Part shown: one piece after another, positions 8,710 through 17,638 of the stretch | Position numbering within the stretch: position 1 is the stretch's first letter | Layout of the letters: every line of letters starts with the position of its first letter | Origin: Salinimonas lutimaris | GTDB lineage: Bacteria; Pseudomonadota; Gammaproteobacteria; Enterobacterales; Alteromonadaceae | Direction of reading: 5' to 3' | DNA: 64,000 nt | Assembly: GCF_005222225.1 (NCBI RefSeq) | Contig: NZ_CP036536.1 | Coordinates: 1,946,001-2,010,000 of the forward strand | Made by a program: the position numbers and the translations under genes | Notes under the pieces: model-generated | What the model was told of the DNA's origin: nothing | The model's input: the letters and a program-made list of their open reading frames with translations, nothing else | The model's database searches: none

Positions 8710-10158
8710 ATGAATCAACAGTTTGAACAGGAATTGCAAAACAGCTGGCAGGAGCGTCAGGAATACGCGGAAATGATGTTACCTCTGATCGGGCGACTGT
8801 ATCGACAGTTCGCCGTAGAGATTTCCGTATATGGCCGTCCTTTACTGAATGCCAGTGCCATTGACGTGATCAAGGCGCATCGTAAAGTTCGCCTGCACGA
8901 AGGCATTAAGCTCCGCTTGCGTGAAAGCTGGCCGATTCTTGAAGCGCTGAGTAAATATCAGATGGCACCGGCCCAGATTGATATTGGTAAGCTGGCATTT
9001 GATTTTCATTATGGCTCTGCGGTCGACAAAACCGATCTGGATGCCTATCTCAGACAGCAGCTAGACGCTGTGATTGACCAGAAAGATGCGCAGCAGCCCC
9101 GGGATGTGGTGCTGTATGGTTTTGGCCGTATAGGCCGGCTGATGGCCCGTTTGCTGATTGAACGCCAGGGCATGAATAACAAGCTACGATTGCGCGCCAT
9201 TGTGGTGCGTGGGGGGCGTGACGGCGATCTGGAGAAACGCGCCAGCCTGCTACGTCGTGACTCGGTGCACGGCCCGTTTAACGGCAGCATTACGGTGGAC
9301 CACGAGCGTCAGGCGCTAAAAGCCAATGGGGCGTTTATTCAGGTGATTTATGCCAATAGTCCCGATGAGGTCGACTATACCCAGTATGGTATTAACGATG
9401 CGCTGGTGGTGGATAATACGGGTATCTGGCGTGACGAGGAAGGGCTGGGGCTGCATTTAAAAGCTAAAGGCACACAAAAGGTGATTCTGACCGCGCCGGG
9501 CAAAGGCAATATTAAAAATATTGTACATGGCGTGAACAGCGACCAGGTCACTGCGCAGGACACTATTTTGTCGGCAGCCAGCTGTACCACCAACGCCATT
9601 ACGCCGGTGCTAAAAGCGCTGGACGAAGAGTATGGTATTACCAATGGGCATGTGGAAACTGTTCACTCATATACCAATGACCAGAACCTGATTGATAACT
9701 ATCATAAAGGGGATCGTCGTGGCCGCAGTGCGCCGCTTAACATGGTGATTACCGAAACCGGCGCAGCCAAAGCGGTAGCCAAAGCCTACCCGAAACTGGG
9801 CGGTAAACTGACCGGTAATGCGATTCGGGTACCGACACCCAATGTGTCGCTGGCCATTTTAAACCTGAATCTTGAAAAGCCGGTGGACCGTTTACAGATG
9901 AACGAGTTTTTGCGTGATACGGCGCTGTTTTCTGATTTGCAGCATCAGATTGATTACACAGCCAGTAAAGAAATTGTGTCTACCGACCTGGTTGGCAGCC
10001 GTGCCGCCGCAGTGATTGACTCGCAGGCTACCATTGTTTCTGACAACCGCGCTACCTTATATGTCTGGTATGACAATGAGTTTGGCTATAGCTGTCAGGT
10101 CATGCGTGTGCTGCGTGACATGGCTGGTCTGGCCTTTCCCACATTACCAGCGCGCTAG
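8710..10158 (+). CDS. Glyceraldehyde-3-phosphate dehydrogenase, long form
   Basis: 482 residues, versus about 335 for classical GapA. The C-terminal part is a complete GAPDH: Rossmann motif YGFGRIGRLMARLL (about 137-150), catalytic SAASCTTNA with the active-site Cys, HSYTNDQNLID and WYDNEFGYS near the end. The N-terminal ~130 residues are an extra helical segment with no motif I can name. Such long GAPDHs occur in Shewanella, Vibrio and Alteromonas relatives; whether they act in glycolysis or gluconeogenesis is not visible here. The start at 8710 has AAGG upstream. Its own terminator follows, so it is probably monocistronic. I leave the symbol blank because gapA, gapB and epd cannot be separated from sequence alone. 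Confidence 0.9.
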   Translation: MNQQFEQELQNSWQERQEYAEMMLPLIGRLYRQFAVEISVYGRPLLNASAIDVIKAHRKVRLHEGIKLRLRESWPILEALSKYQMAPAQIDIGKLAFDFHYGSAVDKTDLDAYLRQQLDAVIDQKDAQQPRDVVLYGFGRIGRLMARLLIERQGMNNKLRLRAIVVRGGRDGDLEKRASLLRRDSVHGPFNGSITVDHERQALKANGAFIQVIYANSPDEVDYTQYGINDALVVDNTGIWRDEEGLGLHLKAKGTQKVILTAPGKGNIKNIVHGVNSDQVTAQDTILSAASCTTNAITPVLKALDEEYGITNGHVETVHSYTNDQNLIDNYHKGDRRGRSAPLNMVITETGAAKAVAKAYPKLGGKLTGNAIRVPTPNVSLAILNLNLEKPVDRLQMNEFLRDTALFSDLQHQIDYTASKEIVSTDLVGSRAAAVIDSQATIVSDNRATLYVWYDNEFGYSCQVMRVLRDMAGLAFPTLPAR

Positions 10159-10180
10159 GCAGTTAAGGGTAAATAACACA

Positions 10181-10209
10181 ACAGCATTGTAGATTCAGTG
10201 CTGTTTTTT
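10181..10209 (+). terminator. Rho-independent terminator after GAPDH gene
   Basis: ACAGCA (10181-10186) pairs with TGCTGT (10199-10204), followed by six T residues. Confidence 0.75.
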
Positions 10210-10271
10210 ATGTACCTTTGAAAAAGCGCGAAACGGTTTTACGCGCACTGTGCTCAAGGGATGATAATAAC

Positions 10272-10862
10272 ATGCATACAAGAAAATCTCGGCCCTGGTA
10301 CCGGCGTTCATTAGTGCGCTGGATTCGTGATATTACCGTCATCTGTCTGGTCATTTACGGCATCAGTCAGTGGCAAATGCGTGGCATGCTGTCGACCGAC
10401 GGTGATGCTGCTCCCTCCATTACGCTGGTCAAAACCCTTAATGGCGAACCATACCGTATTTCCTCTCAGCCCGGTAAACGTACCCTGATTTACTTTTTTG
10501 CCCCCTGGTGTGAAGTGTGCCGGCTGAGCATGAAAAATGTAGATGTGGTGGATACCAAACGCTTTCAGGTATTCAGGATTGCCCTGGATTATGACAGTGT
10601 TGGTCAGGTTAATGAGTTTTTAAGCGACATTGGCGTGGATAAGCCGGTGTATCTGGGCAACGAGCAGCTTAAGTCAAATTATCAGGTGCAGGGCTACCCG
10701 TCTTATTATCTGCTGGATGAACAATTCAACATGATTGACCGGGCGCTGGGATATTCCTCATCGGCCGGACTGCGGGTACGTACCTGGCTGGCAACACCGG
10801 GACCGGATGTACCTGAGTCAAAAACATCTTCTGCTCAAATCGGCGAAGAACAAACAGAATAA
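10272..10862 (+). CDS. Membrane-anchored thioredoxin-like protein (TlpA/ResA type)
   Basis: 196 residues from the ATG at 10272, which has an AAGGGA ribosome site; a longer frame starts at a TTG at 10218 but adds only a charged leader overlapping the terminator tail. One N-terminal membrane helix (about residues 16-33) follows an Arg-rich cytoplasmic tip, so the thioredoxin domain faces the periplasm. The redox motif is CEVC in FAPWCEVCRLS, and a cis-Pro loop is seen in GYPSYYLLD. Likely a thiol-disulfide reductase or scaffold-type disulfide protein; the partner is unknown. A second protein of this type lies at 32079-32600. Confidence 0.85.
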   Translation: MHTRKSRPWYRRSLVRWIRDITVICLVIYGISQWQMRGMLSTDGDAAPSITLVKTLNGEPYRISSQPGKRTLIYFFAPWCEVCRLSMKNVDVVDTKRFQVFRIALDYDSVGQVNEFLSDIGVDKPVYLGNEQLKSNYQVQGYPSYYLLDEQFNMIDRALGYSSSAGLRVRTWLATPGPDVPESKTSSAQIGEEQTE

Positions 10863-11019
10863 ACATCTTTTCGATGGTTTTTCAAACAATTGTCAGTCTT
10901 TGTTAACAATATCGCAGATGATTCATGCTTGTCAGTCCAGCAAGTTGGGTCAAGGCATGGTATTAAATAAACACAGTATGCTAAATTAGCCCGCAAACTC
11001 ATACGAGGAAACGACAGTT

Positions 11020-12147
11020 ATGCATATTTCCAGTCACTTTGACAGTGGGAACATCCGTGTTATCAACGCCGAAACCCCCGACAACATTGTCCTGGGTATC
11101 AATAAAGACAATGGTTCTGACTTTTATCAGTGGTTTCATTTTCGTCTGGCAACCGACCCGTTTGAATCACACAACATTACCATTACCGAGCTGGCTAAAT
11201 CAGCTTACCCTGATGGCTGGCAGGACTACAATGTACTGGCATCGTATGACCGACAGGAATGGTTCCGGGTAGAGAGTCAATTTGACGGTGACAATCTGTC
11301 TTTTGAATTTACGCCAGAGCATCCGTCGGTCTATTTTGCTTACTTTATTCCTTACAGCTACGAACGTCATCTGGACCTGATTAGTGATGCGCAAATGTAT
11401 CTGGATTGTCAGCACTACTTACTGGGCCAGACCCTGGATGGCCGGGACATGTCGATGCTGGTGGTGGGCGAACCTGCACCTGAAAAGAAAAAAATCTGGG
11501 TGACTGCACGCCAGCATCCGGGGGAAACCATGGCACAGTGGTGTGCAGAAGGCCTGTTGTATCGCCTGTTAGATGAAGATGACGGACTGGCCAGAAGCCT
11601 GCTTAATGATGCTGTATTTTATATCATTCCCAATATGAACCCCGACGGTGCCGCCCGTGGTCACTTACGTACCAACGCTGTAGGCACTAATCTGAACCGT
11701 GAATGGGCGCAGCCAACCGCTGAGAAAAGCCCTGAAGTGTTGTATGTACTTAACGCTATGGATGAGATTGGTGTGGATATGTATCTTGATCTGCATGGCG
11801 ATGAAGCACTGCCATATAACTTTGTGGCAGGTAGCGAAGGGATTCCGGCTTATGACGAACGTCTTAAACATCTGGAAGAGACTTTCAAGCAGGCTCTGCT
11901 GACCGCTACACCCGAGTTTCAGGATGAATTCGGTTATCCAAAAGATAAGCCGGGTGAAGCCAACCTGACCGTGGCATCCAATGCCGTAGGCCAGCGATTT
12001 GAATGCCTGGCTTATACCTTTGAAATGCCGTTTAAAGATAATGCTGATTTACCAGACACAGCCTTTGGCTGGTCTGTCCCACGCTGCCGCCAGCTGGGTG
12101 AAGATCTGCTGGTCGCCATTCGCGCGGTTGCACCACAGTTAAGATAA
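11020..12147 (+). CDS. M14 family zinc carboxypeptidase (cytosolic carboxypeptidase-like)
   Basis: 375 residues with no signal peptide. An N-terminal beta-rich domain (about 1-125) precedes the M14 fold, an arrangement seen in cytosolic carboxypeptidases (CCP/AGTPBP-like). Zinc ligands are readable: His166 and Glu169 in RQHPGETMAQW and His259 in DLHGDE; Arg in NLNREW contacts substrate, and Glu335 in YTFEMPF is the catalytic base. Bacterial substrates are not known; eukaryotic relatives trim C-terminal Glu residues. The ATG follows GAGGAAACG. The AGCS symporter gene starts 53 bp downstream, so peptide trimming and amino acid uptake may be linked (inference). Confidence 0.88.
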   Translation: MHISSHFDSGNIRVINAETPDNIVLGINKDNGSDFYQWFHFRLATDPFESHNITITELAKSAYPDGWQDYNVLASYDRQEWFRVESQFDGDNLSFEFTPEHPSVYFAYFIPYSYERHLDLISDAQMYLDCQHYLLGQTLDGRDMSMLVVGEPAPEKKKIWVTARQHPGETMAQWCAEGLLYRLLDEDDGLARSLLNDAVFYIIPNMNPDGAARGHLRTNAVGTNLNREWAQPTAEKSPEVLYVLNAMDEIGVDMYLDLHGDEALPYNFVAGSEGIPAYDERLKHLEETFKQALLTATPEFQDEFGYPKDKPGEANLTVASNAVGQRFECLAYTFEMPFKDNADLPDTAFGWSVPRCRQLGEDLLVAIRAVAPQLR

Positions 12148-12200
12148 TAAGAAAACGCGCACAACAATAACAACACAACAAGTATTGAAGGGGTCCCGAA

Positions 12201-13862
12201 TTGGAAGGGTTATATAATTTTCTGGTGTCATTGGATGGCATGCTTGGCAGTGCCGGATGGTTTCCGTTCGCACTGCTGGGTGTGGGTTTGTTTTTTACGA
12301 TTTATCTGGGGTTTCCCCAGATTCGTTATTTCTCTCATGCCTGGAAAGTGGTCTTTGGTAAGTTTGACAAAGATGATGAGCCAGGCGATACCACCCACTT
12401 TCGCGCGTTGACCACAGCCCTGTCAGGCACTGTGGGAACGGGTAATATCAGTGGTGTGGCCTTTGCGTTGTATCTGGGTGGTCCGGCAGCACTGTTCTGG
12501 ATGTGGGCCACTGCGTTTTTTGGTATGACAACCAAATTTGTAGAGGTGACGCTCTCACACAAATACCGGGTCCAGACCGAAGACGGGACAATGGCCGGTG
12601 GCCCTATGTATTATATGGACCGCCGCCTGAATATGAAGTGGCTGGCGGTGGCTTTTGCGGTGGCTACCGTTATCAGTTCTTTTGGTACCGGTAACCTGCC
12701 GCAAAGTAATGGTATTGCGCAAAGTATCGAAGCGACTTTTGGCTTTGAACCGGTTTATGTAGGTAGTGTACTGGGTATTTTCCTGGCCATGGTCATTCTG
12801 GGTGGTATTCAGCGAATTGCGGCGTTTACCGCGCGGATTGTGCCCATTATGGCAGCGGTGTACCTGATAGGTGCGCTGGCGGTTATCTTTGCCAATCTGG
12901 AGAACATCGGTCCGTCGTTTGCCTCCATTTTTTCTGATGCTTTCTCCGGCTCGGCCGCAGCGGGTGGCTTCTTGGGTGCCTCGCTGGCGTATGCGTTTAA
13001 TAAAGGGGTTAACCGAGGTCTGTTTTCTAACGAAGCCGGCCAGGGTTCTGCGCCTATTGCTCACGCTGCTGCAAAAACCAAAGAGCCCGCTTCAGAAGGC
13101 ATGGTGTCGCTGCTTGAACCGTTCATTGACACCATTTTGATTTGTACTGTGACCGGTCTGGTGATCTTATCTTCCGGTGTGTGGAAAGAAAAACACGAAA
13201 ATCATTTCGACCGTTCAGATATGTATTTTGTGCAGGGCGAGTACGATGACAACAAACAGGAAGATATTAAGAAGCTGTATAATTATCTTAATGATATCGA
13301 TGGTCATGTGATTGAACCGTTCAGCGGTACGATTAATGTGGTGAACGGTACGGCAACCACGGGTGGCTTTACCCTTATCAACGCCCGTTCAGTGGCCGAA
13401 GATGTGGTATATTCAATCAACGATGAAGACCCGTACACCGGTACCCTGAAAATTGAAAATGGTAAACCGCTTAAGCAAAACCTGGAAGTGCATGGTAAAT
13501 CACTGGTACATTCTGCCGCCCTGACCACCATCGCCTTTACCCGTGGCTTTTTTGGGAACTGGGGCCAGTATATTGTTTCGGTGGGTCTGATGATGTTTGC
13601 TTTTTCCACCGCCATTGCGTGGTCTTATTATGGAGACCGCGCCATGACTTATCTGGCCGGGCCTCGCTCAGTGATGCCATATCGCGTATTATACGTGGCC
13701 GGTTTTGTGTGGGCATCGTTTTCAGACACCACTCTGGTGTGGGCATTGTCTGCTGTTGCCATTGTAATTATGACTCTGCCTAATCTGTTTGGTATATTAA
13801 TGCTCAGTAAGGAAATGAAGCAGACGGTGAATAATTACTGGAGTAAATTTAACAGTAAATAA
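12201..13862 (+). CDS. Sodium:alanine/glycine symporter (AGCS family) with soluble insert
   Basis: 553 residues, roughly 100 more than most AGCS proteins. Imports alanine or glycine with Na+. Family signatures include [19 protein letters not shown] near residue 80, [11 protein letters not shown] near 134 and [17 protein letters not shown] near 275. About 10-11 membrane helices are expected. The extra length is a hydrophilic block at about 328-436, between the helix ending LVILSSGVW and the one after LTTIAFTRG, predicted to be extracytoplasmic or a large loop. The start is a TTG at 12201 with AAGGGG 7 bases upstream; no ATG upstream is in frame, and the N-terminus [13 protein letters not shown] fits the family. 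Confidence 0.92.
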   Translation: MEGLYNFLVSLDGMLGSAGWFPFALLGVGLFFTIYLGFPQIRYFSHAWKVVFGKFDKDDEPGDTTHFRALTTALSGTVGTGNISGVAFALYLGGPAALFWMWATAFFGMTTKFVEVTLSHKYRVQTEDGTMAGGPMYYMDRRLNMKWLAVAFAVATVISSFGTGNLPQSNGIAQSIEATFGFEPVYVGSVLGIFLAMVILGGIQRIAAFTARIVPIMAAVYLIGALAVIFANLENIGPSFASIFSDAFSGSAAAGGFLGASLAYAFNKGVNRGLFSNEAGQGSAPIAHAAAKTKEPASEGMVSLLEPFIDTILICTVTGLVILSSGVWKEKHENHFDRSDMYFVQGEYDDNKQEDIKKLYNYLNDIDGHVIEPFSGTINVVNGTATTGGFTLINARSVAEDVVYSINDEDPYTGTLKIENGKPLKQNLEVHGKSLVHSAALTTIAFTRGFFGNWGQYIVSVGLMMFAFSTAIAWSYYGDRAMTYLAGPRSVMPYRVLYVAGFVWASFSDTTLVWALSAVAIVIMTLPNLFGILMLSKEMKQTVNNYWSKFNSK

Positions 13863-13877
13863 GTAGCCTGCTAAAAT

Positions 13878-13923
13878 GCGTGTCTGCGTAAACAGGATGT
13901 GGGTTTACGCGGCACGCTTTTTT
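13878..13923 (+). terminator. Rho-independent terminator after AGCS gene
   Basis: Long imperfect stem: GCGTG (13878-13882) and CGTAAAC (13887-13893) pair with GTTTACG (13903-13909) and CACGC (13913-13917), then six T residues. Confidence 0.85.
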
Positions 13924-13986
13924 GTATGTGGTAGTAAAGTAAAATGCACCAGGTACATCTCTTTTTTAATTTTACGTGGAGACGTT

Positions 13987-14316
13987 ATGGCGCTGATAGA
14001 TTGCCCGTCTTGTAACAAAAAGATTTCAGATAAAACAACCAGCTGCCAGCATTGCGGCTTTGCGATGAGTGAAGCTTCATCAGAAGATGTGCTGCGTAAA
14101 CAGCAGTTAAATAAGTTTAAAAAACGGCATAGTATTCAAAACCAGTCCATGCTGGCCATGCTGTTATTTGTAGCCGGTTTCGGTTTTATGTACTGGGGCG
14201 GTGCCGGTAAGGGTGATCTGCAATATAACCTGGCGATGTTGGCGACCCTGGTAGGTTTCATCTGGTACATCGTTAACCGGGTACGGTTACTGATCCTCAA
14301 ACGGTTCTCATCATGA
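13987..14316 (+). CDS. Zinc-ribbon membrane protein, small
   Basis: 109 residues from the ATG at 13987, preceded by GTGGAGACG as ribosome site. The frame is open further up (13876) but that region is the terminator of the previous gene. An N-terminal zinc ribbon has two CxxC pairs (CPSC near residue 6 and CQHC near 22), followed by a charged linker and two membrane helices (about 54-70 and 77-95). The layout suggests a membrane protein with a cytoplasmic zinc hook; function unknown. Its stop overlaps the start of the YeaC-like gene (ATGA at 14313), so the two are translationally coupled. Confidence 0.8.
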   Translation: MALIDCPSCNKKISDKTTSCQHCGFAMSEASSEDVLRKQQLNKFKKRHSIQNQSMLAMLLFVAGFGFMYWGGAGKGDLQYNLAMLATLVGFIWYIVNRVRLLILKRFSS

Positions 14317-14606
14317 ATATAGACGCCCTTCTTGACGCCATGACCCCTGAAGTCTACGAGCGGTTACGCCAGTCGGTAGAGACTGGTAAGTGGCTGGACG
14401 GGACACCACTGAGCCCGGAGCAACAGGAAAGCTGTATGCAGGCTGTATTGCTGTATCAGGCAAAGATCGAAAAATCGACAGAGCATATGACAGTGAATGC
14501 AAAAGGCGAAATCGTGCATAAAAGTAAGCGCGAATTTCAGCAGGCACTGAAAGAAAATTCACCGTACGAAGAAGAGATAGCGCGGTTTAAGCAGGATGAT
14601 ATTTAA
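14313..14606 (+). CDS. yeaC: YeaC-like DUF1315 protein
   Basis: 97 residues, helical and charged. The pattern TPEVYERLRQSVETGKW followed by LSPEQQESCMQAVLLYQ matches the DUF1315/YeaC family of E. coli, which has no known function. It overlaps the zinc-ribbon gene by 4 bases (ATGA) and the DUF349 gene by 11 bases, so it sits in a tightly coupled group. Codon use and composition are like the neighbours. Confidence 0.82.
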   Translation: MNIDALLDAMTPEVYERLRQSVETGKWLDGTPLSPEQQESCMQAVLLYQAKIEKSTEHMTVNAKGEIVHKSKREFQQALKENSPYEEEIARFKQDDI

Positions 14607-17430
14607 ACGTTTTTTTGCTCCATCACATACCAGCAAGGATCCGCAAACGCGGATCGCTGCTATTGCCAAATTGTCGGCTGACAAAGCGCAGGACAAAGCT
14701 GTACTGCATGAGCTGGCCTTTAATGACAGCAGCGCCGAGGTGACTCTGGCAGCGCTGCAAAAACTCAATTCTTTTGCGCTGTGGCAAAAAGCGGCGCAAA
14801 CCAGCGGACATGAAAAAGTTCGTCGCAATGCCTCACGGCAAATTGAACAGGCGGTACTTAATCCCGAGGATAAACGTTTGTCAGTGCGCGAAAGACAGGA
14901 TTACCTGAGCGAGTCGGCCAACACGGAGCTGGTTAGAGCAGCGCTGATGCAGCCGGATGTGAATCTGGATACGCTGTTAACCGTGACGCTGCTGGATAAA
15001 CTGAACCGTGAAGAGTTTATGCTGGAGTTTTATGCCCGTATTGCCAGTCAGGAAGTGCGTCAGCAACTGATTGACCGTGAGCAAAGTCCGGCCTTGCTGG
15101 ATAAGCTGCGTAAACGCGAAAGCGATGACACCCTCGTGGGGCGTATTGACGATAAAGTGCAGGCGCTGGCCGATGCCGCTACCCGTCCGGCGGCAGTGAG
15201 TAAAGCCCTGACTCTGGTACTGGCAAAAATTAAAGCGTTGCTGGATAAAGCCGATTATGCCGATGTAAATCAGCGCTTTAGCGCCCTGCAGCAGGATTAT
15301 CAAGAACTTGAGCCGGATTTTGTCTGGCTGGAAGACGAGGCAGTCGAGCAGGCCAGACAAAAGTACGCTACGTTAACCGGTCAGGTGGAGCGACATCTGG
15401 CCCGGTTAAAGCCTCAGTGGGAAGCCCGACAGCGTGAACAACAGGTCAGCCAGACCCGCCGTGAAGCGAACGTGGCGCAACAGATTGCCCAGAAAACGGT
15501 CAGTGCACTGTATGCCCATGATCTGGTCCAGGTGAACGCTGATCAACTGGCACAGGCAAATAAAACCCTTGAGGATTTTGATGAAGCCATTACTGAACTT
15601 AAGAAGCTGACGGCATCTGATCTGACGGATATTCCTCGTGAAGTGAGTGCCTCACAAAAGGCACTGGCCGGATTACAGGAAAAGATTGCCGGCTTTTCAG
15701 CCCAGCAGCAGCTCATTATTTCACTAAAGGCGCTGGTTGAAGAAGCAGAGCAAAGTGGACAAAGCGAAGAGGGGGCTGATGTCGCCGGATTAACCGCGCA
15801 GTATAAGGCCATCGAAGACAAGCTGTTTGTTATGCCACAGGCGCTCAAAGCACGCTGGCAGGAATTTCTTACACAAGCCCGTCAGGCTCGTCAGAGTAAA
15901 GTTAGCGCGGATGATAAAGCCCTTAAAGACTGCCGACGTCAAATCAATATTATTGAGAATATGATCAGTCAGGGCAAATTTCGTGGTGCTATGTCGCGTT
16001 TTTCTCAGTTGCAAAATACCTATGCGTCGCTGGATGACAGCCAGCAGCGCCAGGTAAAACGTAAATTTGACAACACATTGCATACCATTGAACGGCTGGA
16101 AGGCTGGCAAAGCTACCTGGCTGCGCCGCGCAAACCTGAATTGCTGGAACAGGCCAGAACACTGGCCCAGACAGCACCGGATAATATTAGTCAGCGGGCT
16201 GATAGTATTAAGGATTTGCGTCAGCAGTGGCAAACGCTGACGGCACCGTCAGACGACAGCGCCATGAACCAGGCCTTTGATGAGGCGCTGGAAGCTGCGT
16301 TCGCGCCGTGCCGGGCATTTTATGCCCAGCAGGAACAGCGCCGGGAGCAAACCCGTCAGTTACGTATGTCGCTGATTGAGCAGGCGGCCGGACTTGAGCT
16401 TAGCGATAGTCCGGACGTACTGGTACGCAAGGTGGAAGCGCTGAAAAATCAGTGGCGCGATGCCGGTAATCTGGAAAAAAGCGAATACGAGTCGCTTAAA
16501 ACCCAGTGGGAAGCGGCGCTGGTGCCAGCCAGAGAGGTAATCAGTGACTGGCAGCAGCAAAACCGTGAGCAAAAACAGGCTCTGGTGGAGCAGGCTCAGG
16601 CGCTGGCCGACAGCGATGACAAGCAAGGCGCCTCATCTCAGGCTCAGGCTTTACAGCAACAATGGAAAGCTATCGGACACGCTGGCCGCCGGCACGAAAG
16701 CAAACTGTGGCAGGCGTTCAGAGCGGCCAACGATCAGTTGTTTGATGCCTTAAAGGCAAACCGGGAAACACAGCTGAATGAGCAGTCGGCACTGGCCGAT
16801 GAAGTTATCAGCCAGATTAACACTGTCAGACAGACACTCAACACGGCTGATACCCAACAGATCGCGGTGGCGCTGGAGTCGGTGCATCAGCAATTCGGCC
16901 AGCTGAACGGGCAGGCCGGGGCGAAAGCCAGGCGGCATCTGCAGCAGCTTGAAAGCGACATCGCCCGGCTGCATTCCCGACAGCGTCAGGCCCAGCAACA
17001 GGACGCTTACCATGCTCTGTTGATGGCGCTGACCCAATGGACCGACCCACAAAGCAGTGCGCAGGCGCAGATTGATAGTGCGGTGTGGGCAAAGCTCAAG
17101 CGGCAGCATCAAAATGGCTTTAAAGCAACAGCCAGTGCAGAGCGCGACCGCCAGTGGTATACCACCAAGCTGGAGTTACTGGCTGATTTGCCAACGCCTT
17201 CAGACTGGCAGTCTCAGCGTCAGGATATTCAACTGGCTATGATGATGGCGCGGCTAGAGTCGGGTGAGCAGGACAGTCTGGATGATGTCGTAGCGGCCTG
17301 GTTGTCAGCGGGTCCGCTGACGGCAGAAGAACAGGAGCTGTTGCAACGCTTTACAGCGGTAATTAATCACTTATTTCCGCGCTTAGATGACAATGCCAGC
17401 GAGGAAGCCGAACATGAAAGTGCATATTGA
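14596..17430 (+). CDS. DUF349 coiled-coil protein
   Basis: 944-residue, Gln- and Ala-rich, almost wholly helical protein with no signal peptide or membrane helix, so cytoplasmic. An N-terminal HEAT-like stretch (about 10-90, DPQTRIAAIAKLSADKA) is followed by repeated helical units with the W..F/W hallmark of DUF349 (for example ALKARWQEFLTQARQ, LRQQWQTLTAPSDD, LKNQWRDAGNLE, LQQQWKAIGHAGRRHESKLW). The family is broad in bacteria and of unknown role. The start at 14596 overlaps the YeaC-like gene by 11 bases; the 3' end overlaps the next small gene by 17 bases. One assembly of four overlapping genes (13987-17632) suggests a co-regulated set. Confidence 0.88.
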   Translation: MIFKRFFAPSHTSKDPQTRIAAIAKLSADKAQDKAVLHELAFNDSSAEVTLAALQKLNSFALWQKAAQTSGHEKVRRNASRQIEQAVLNPEDKRLSVRERQDYLSESANTELVRAALMQPDVNLDTLLTVTLLDKLNREEFMLEFYARIASQEVRQQLIDREQSPALLDKLRKRESDDTLVGRIDDKVQALADAATRPAAVSKALTLVLAKIKALLDKADYADVNQRFSALQQDYQELEPDFVWLEDEAVEQARQKYATLTGQVERHLARLKPQWEARQREQQVSQTRREANVAQQIAQKTVSALYAHDLVQVNADQLAQANKTLEDFDEAITELKKLTASDLTDIPREVSASQKALAGLQEKIAGFSAQQQLIISLKALVEEAEQSGQSEEGADVAGLTAQYKAIEDKLFVMPQALKARWQEFLTQARQARQSKVSADDKALKDCRRQINIIENMISQGKFRGAMSRFSQLQNTYASLDDSQQRQVKRKFDNTLHTIERLEGWQSYLAAPRKPELLEQARTLAQTAPDNISQRADSIKDLRQQWQTLTAPSDDSAMNQAFDEALEAAFAPCRAFYAQQEQRREQTRQLRMSLIEQAAGLELSDSPDVLVRKVEALKNQWRDAGNLEKSEYESLKTQWEAALVPAREVISDWQQQNREQKQALVEQAQALADSDDKQGASSQAQALQQQWKAIGHAGRRHESKLWQAFRAANDQLFDALKANRETQLNEQSALADEVISQINTVRQTLNTADTQQIAVALESVHQQFGQLNGQAGAKARRHLQQLESDIARLHSRQRQAQQQDAYHALLMALTQWTDPQSSAQAQIDSAVWAKLKRQHQNGFKATASAERDRQWYTTKLELLADLPTPSDWQSQRQDIQLAMMMARLESGEQDSLDDVVAAWLSAGPLTAEEQELLQRFTAVINHLFPRLDDNASEEAEHESAY

Positions 17431-17632
17431 GTATGTATTTGAAACAGAGCAGATTGCTTATCGTTTTTTAAATACAGCCGCGTATTTTGATGCCGAGGCG
17501 CTGGTGGTTAAGCTGGGTAGAAATGATCATCATGTCAAAGTGACATACCAGTACGCCGATGGTGATTTTGACCATACGGCGTCTGATCTGGACGACCTGG
17601 CCAGAGAGTTAGGCGGCGAGGAAGCCGCCTGA
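17414..17632 (+). CDS. Small conserved-looking protein, function unknown
   Basis: 72 residues from the ATG at 17414, which has GAGGAA 7 bases upstream inside the end of the DUF349 gene; the start overlaps that gene by 17 bases. Alternating beta/alpha pattern (KVHIEYVFETEQIAYRFLNTAAYFD, then VKVTYQYADGDFD) and an acidic C-terminus. It reads like a small ferredoxin-fold-sized domain but I recognise no family. The end carries a perfect 7-bp hairpin AGGCGGC/GCCGCCT (17611-17630) within the last codons and no T tract. The convergent DUF2797 gene ends 6 bp away. Confidence 0.7.
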   Translation: MKVHIEYVFETEQIAYRFLNTAAYFDAEALVVKLGRNDHHVKVTYQYADGDFDHTASDLDDLARELGGEEAA

Positions 17633-17638
17633 GTTGAC

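Noticed and set aside
12555..13064. 169-residue ORF antisense to the AGCS gene
   Set aside because: Arg-rich shadow frame opposite conserved transporter motifs.
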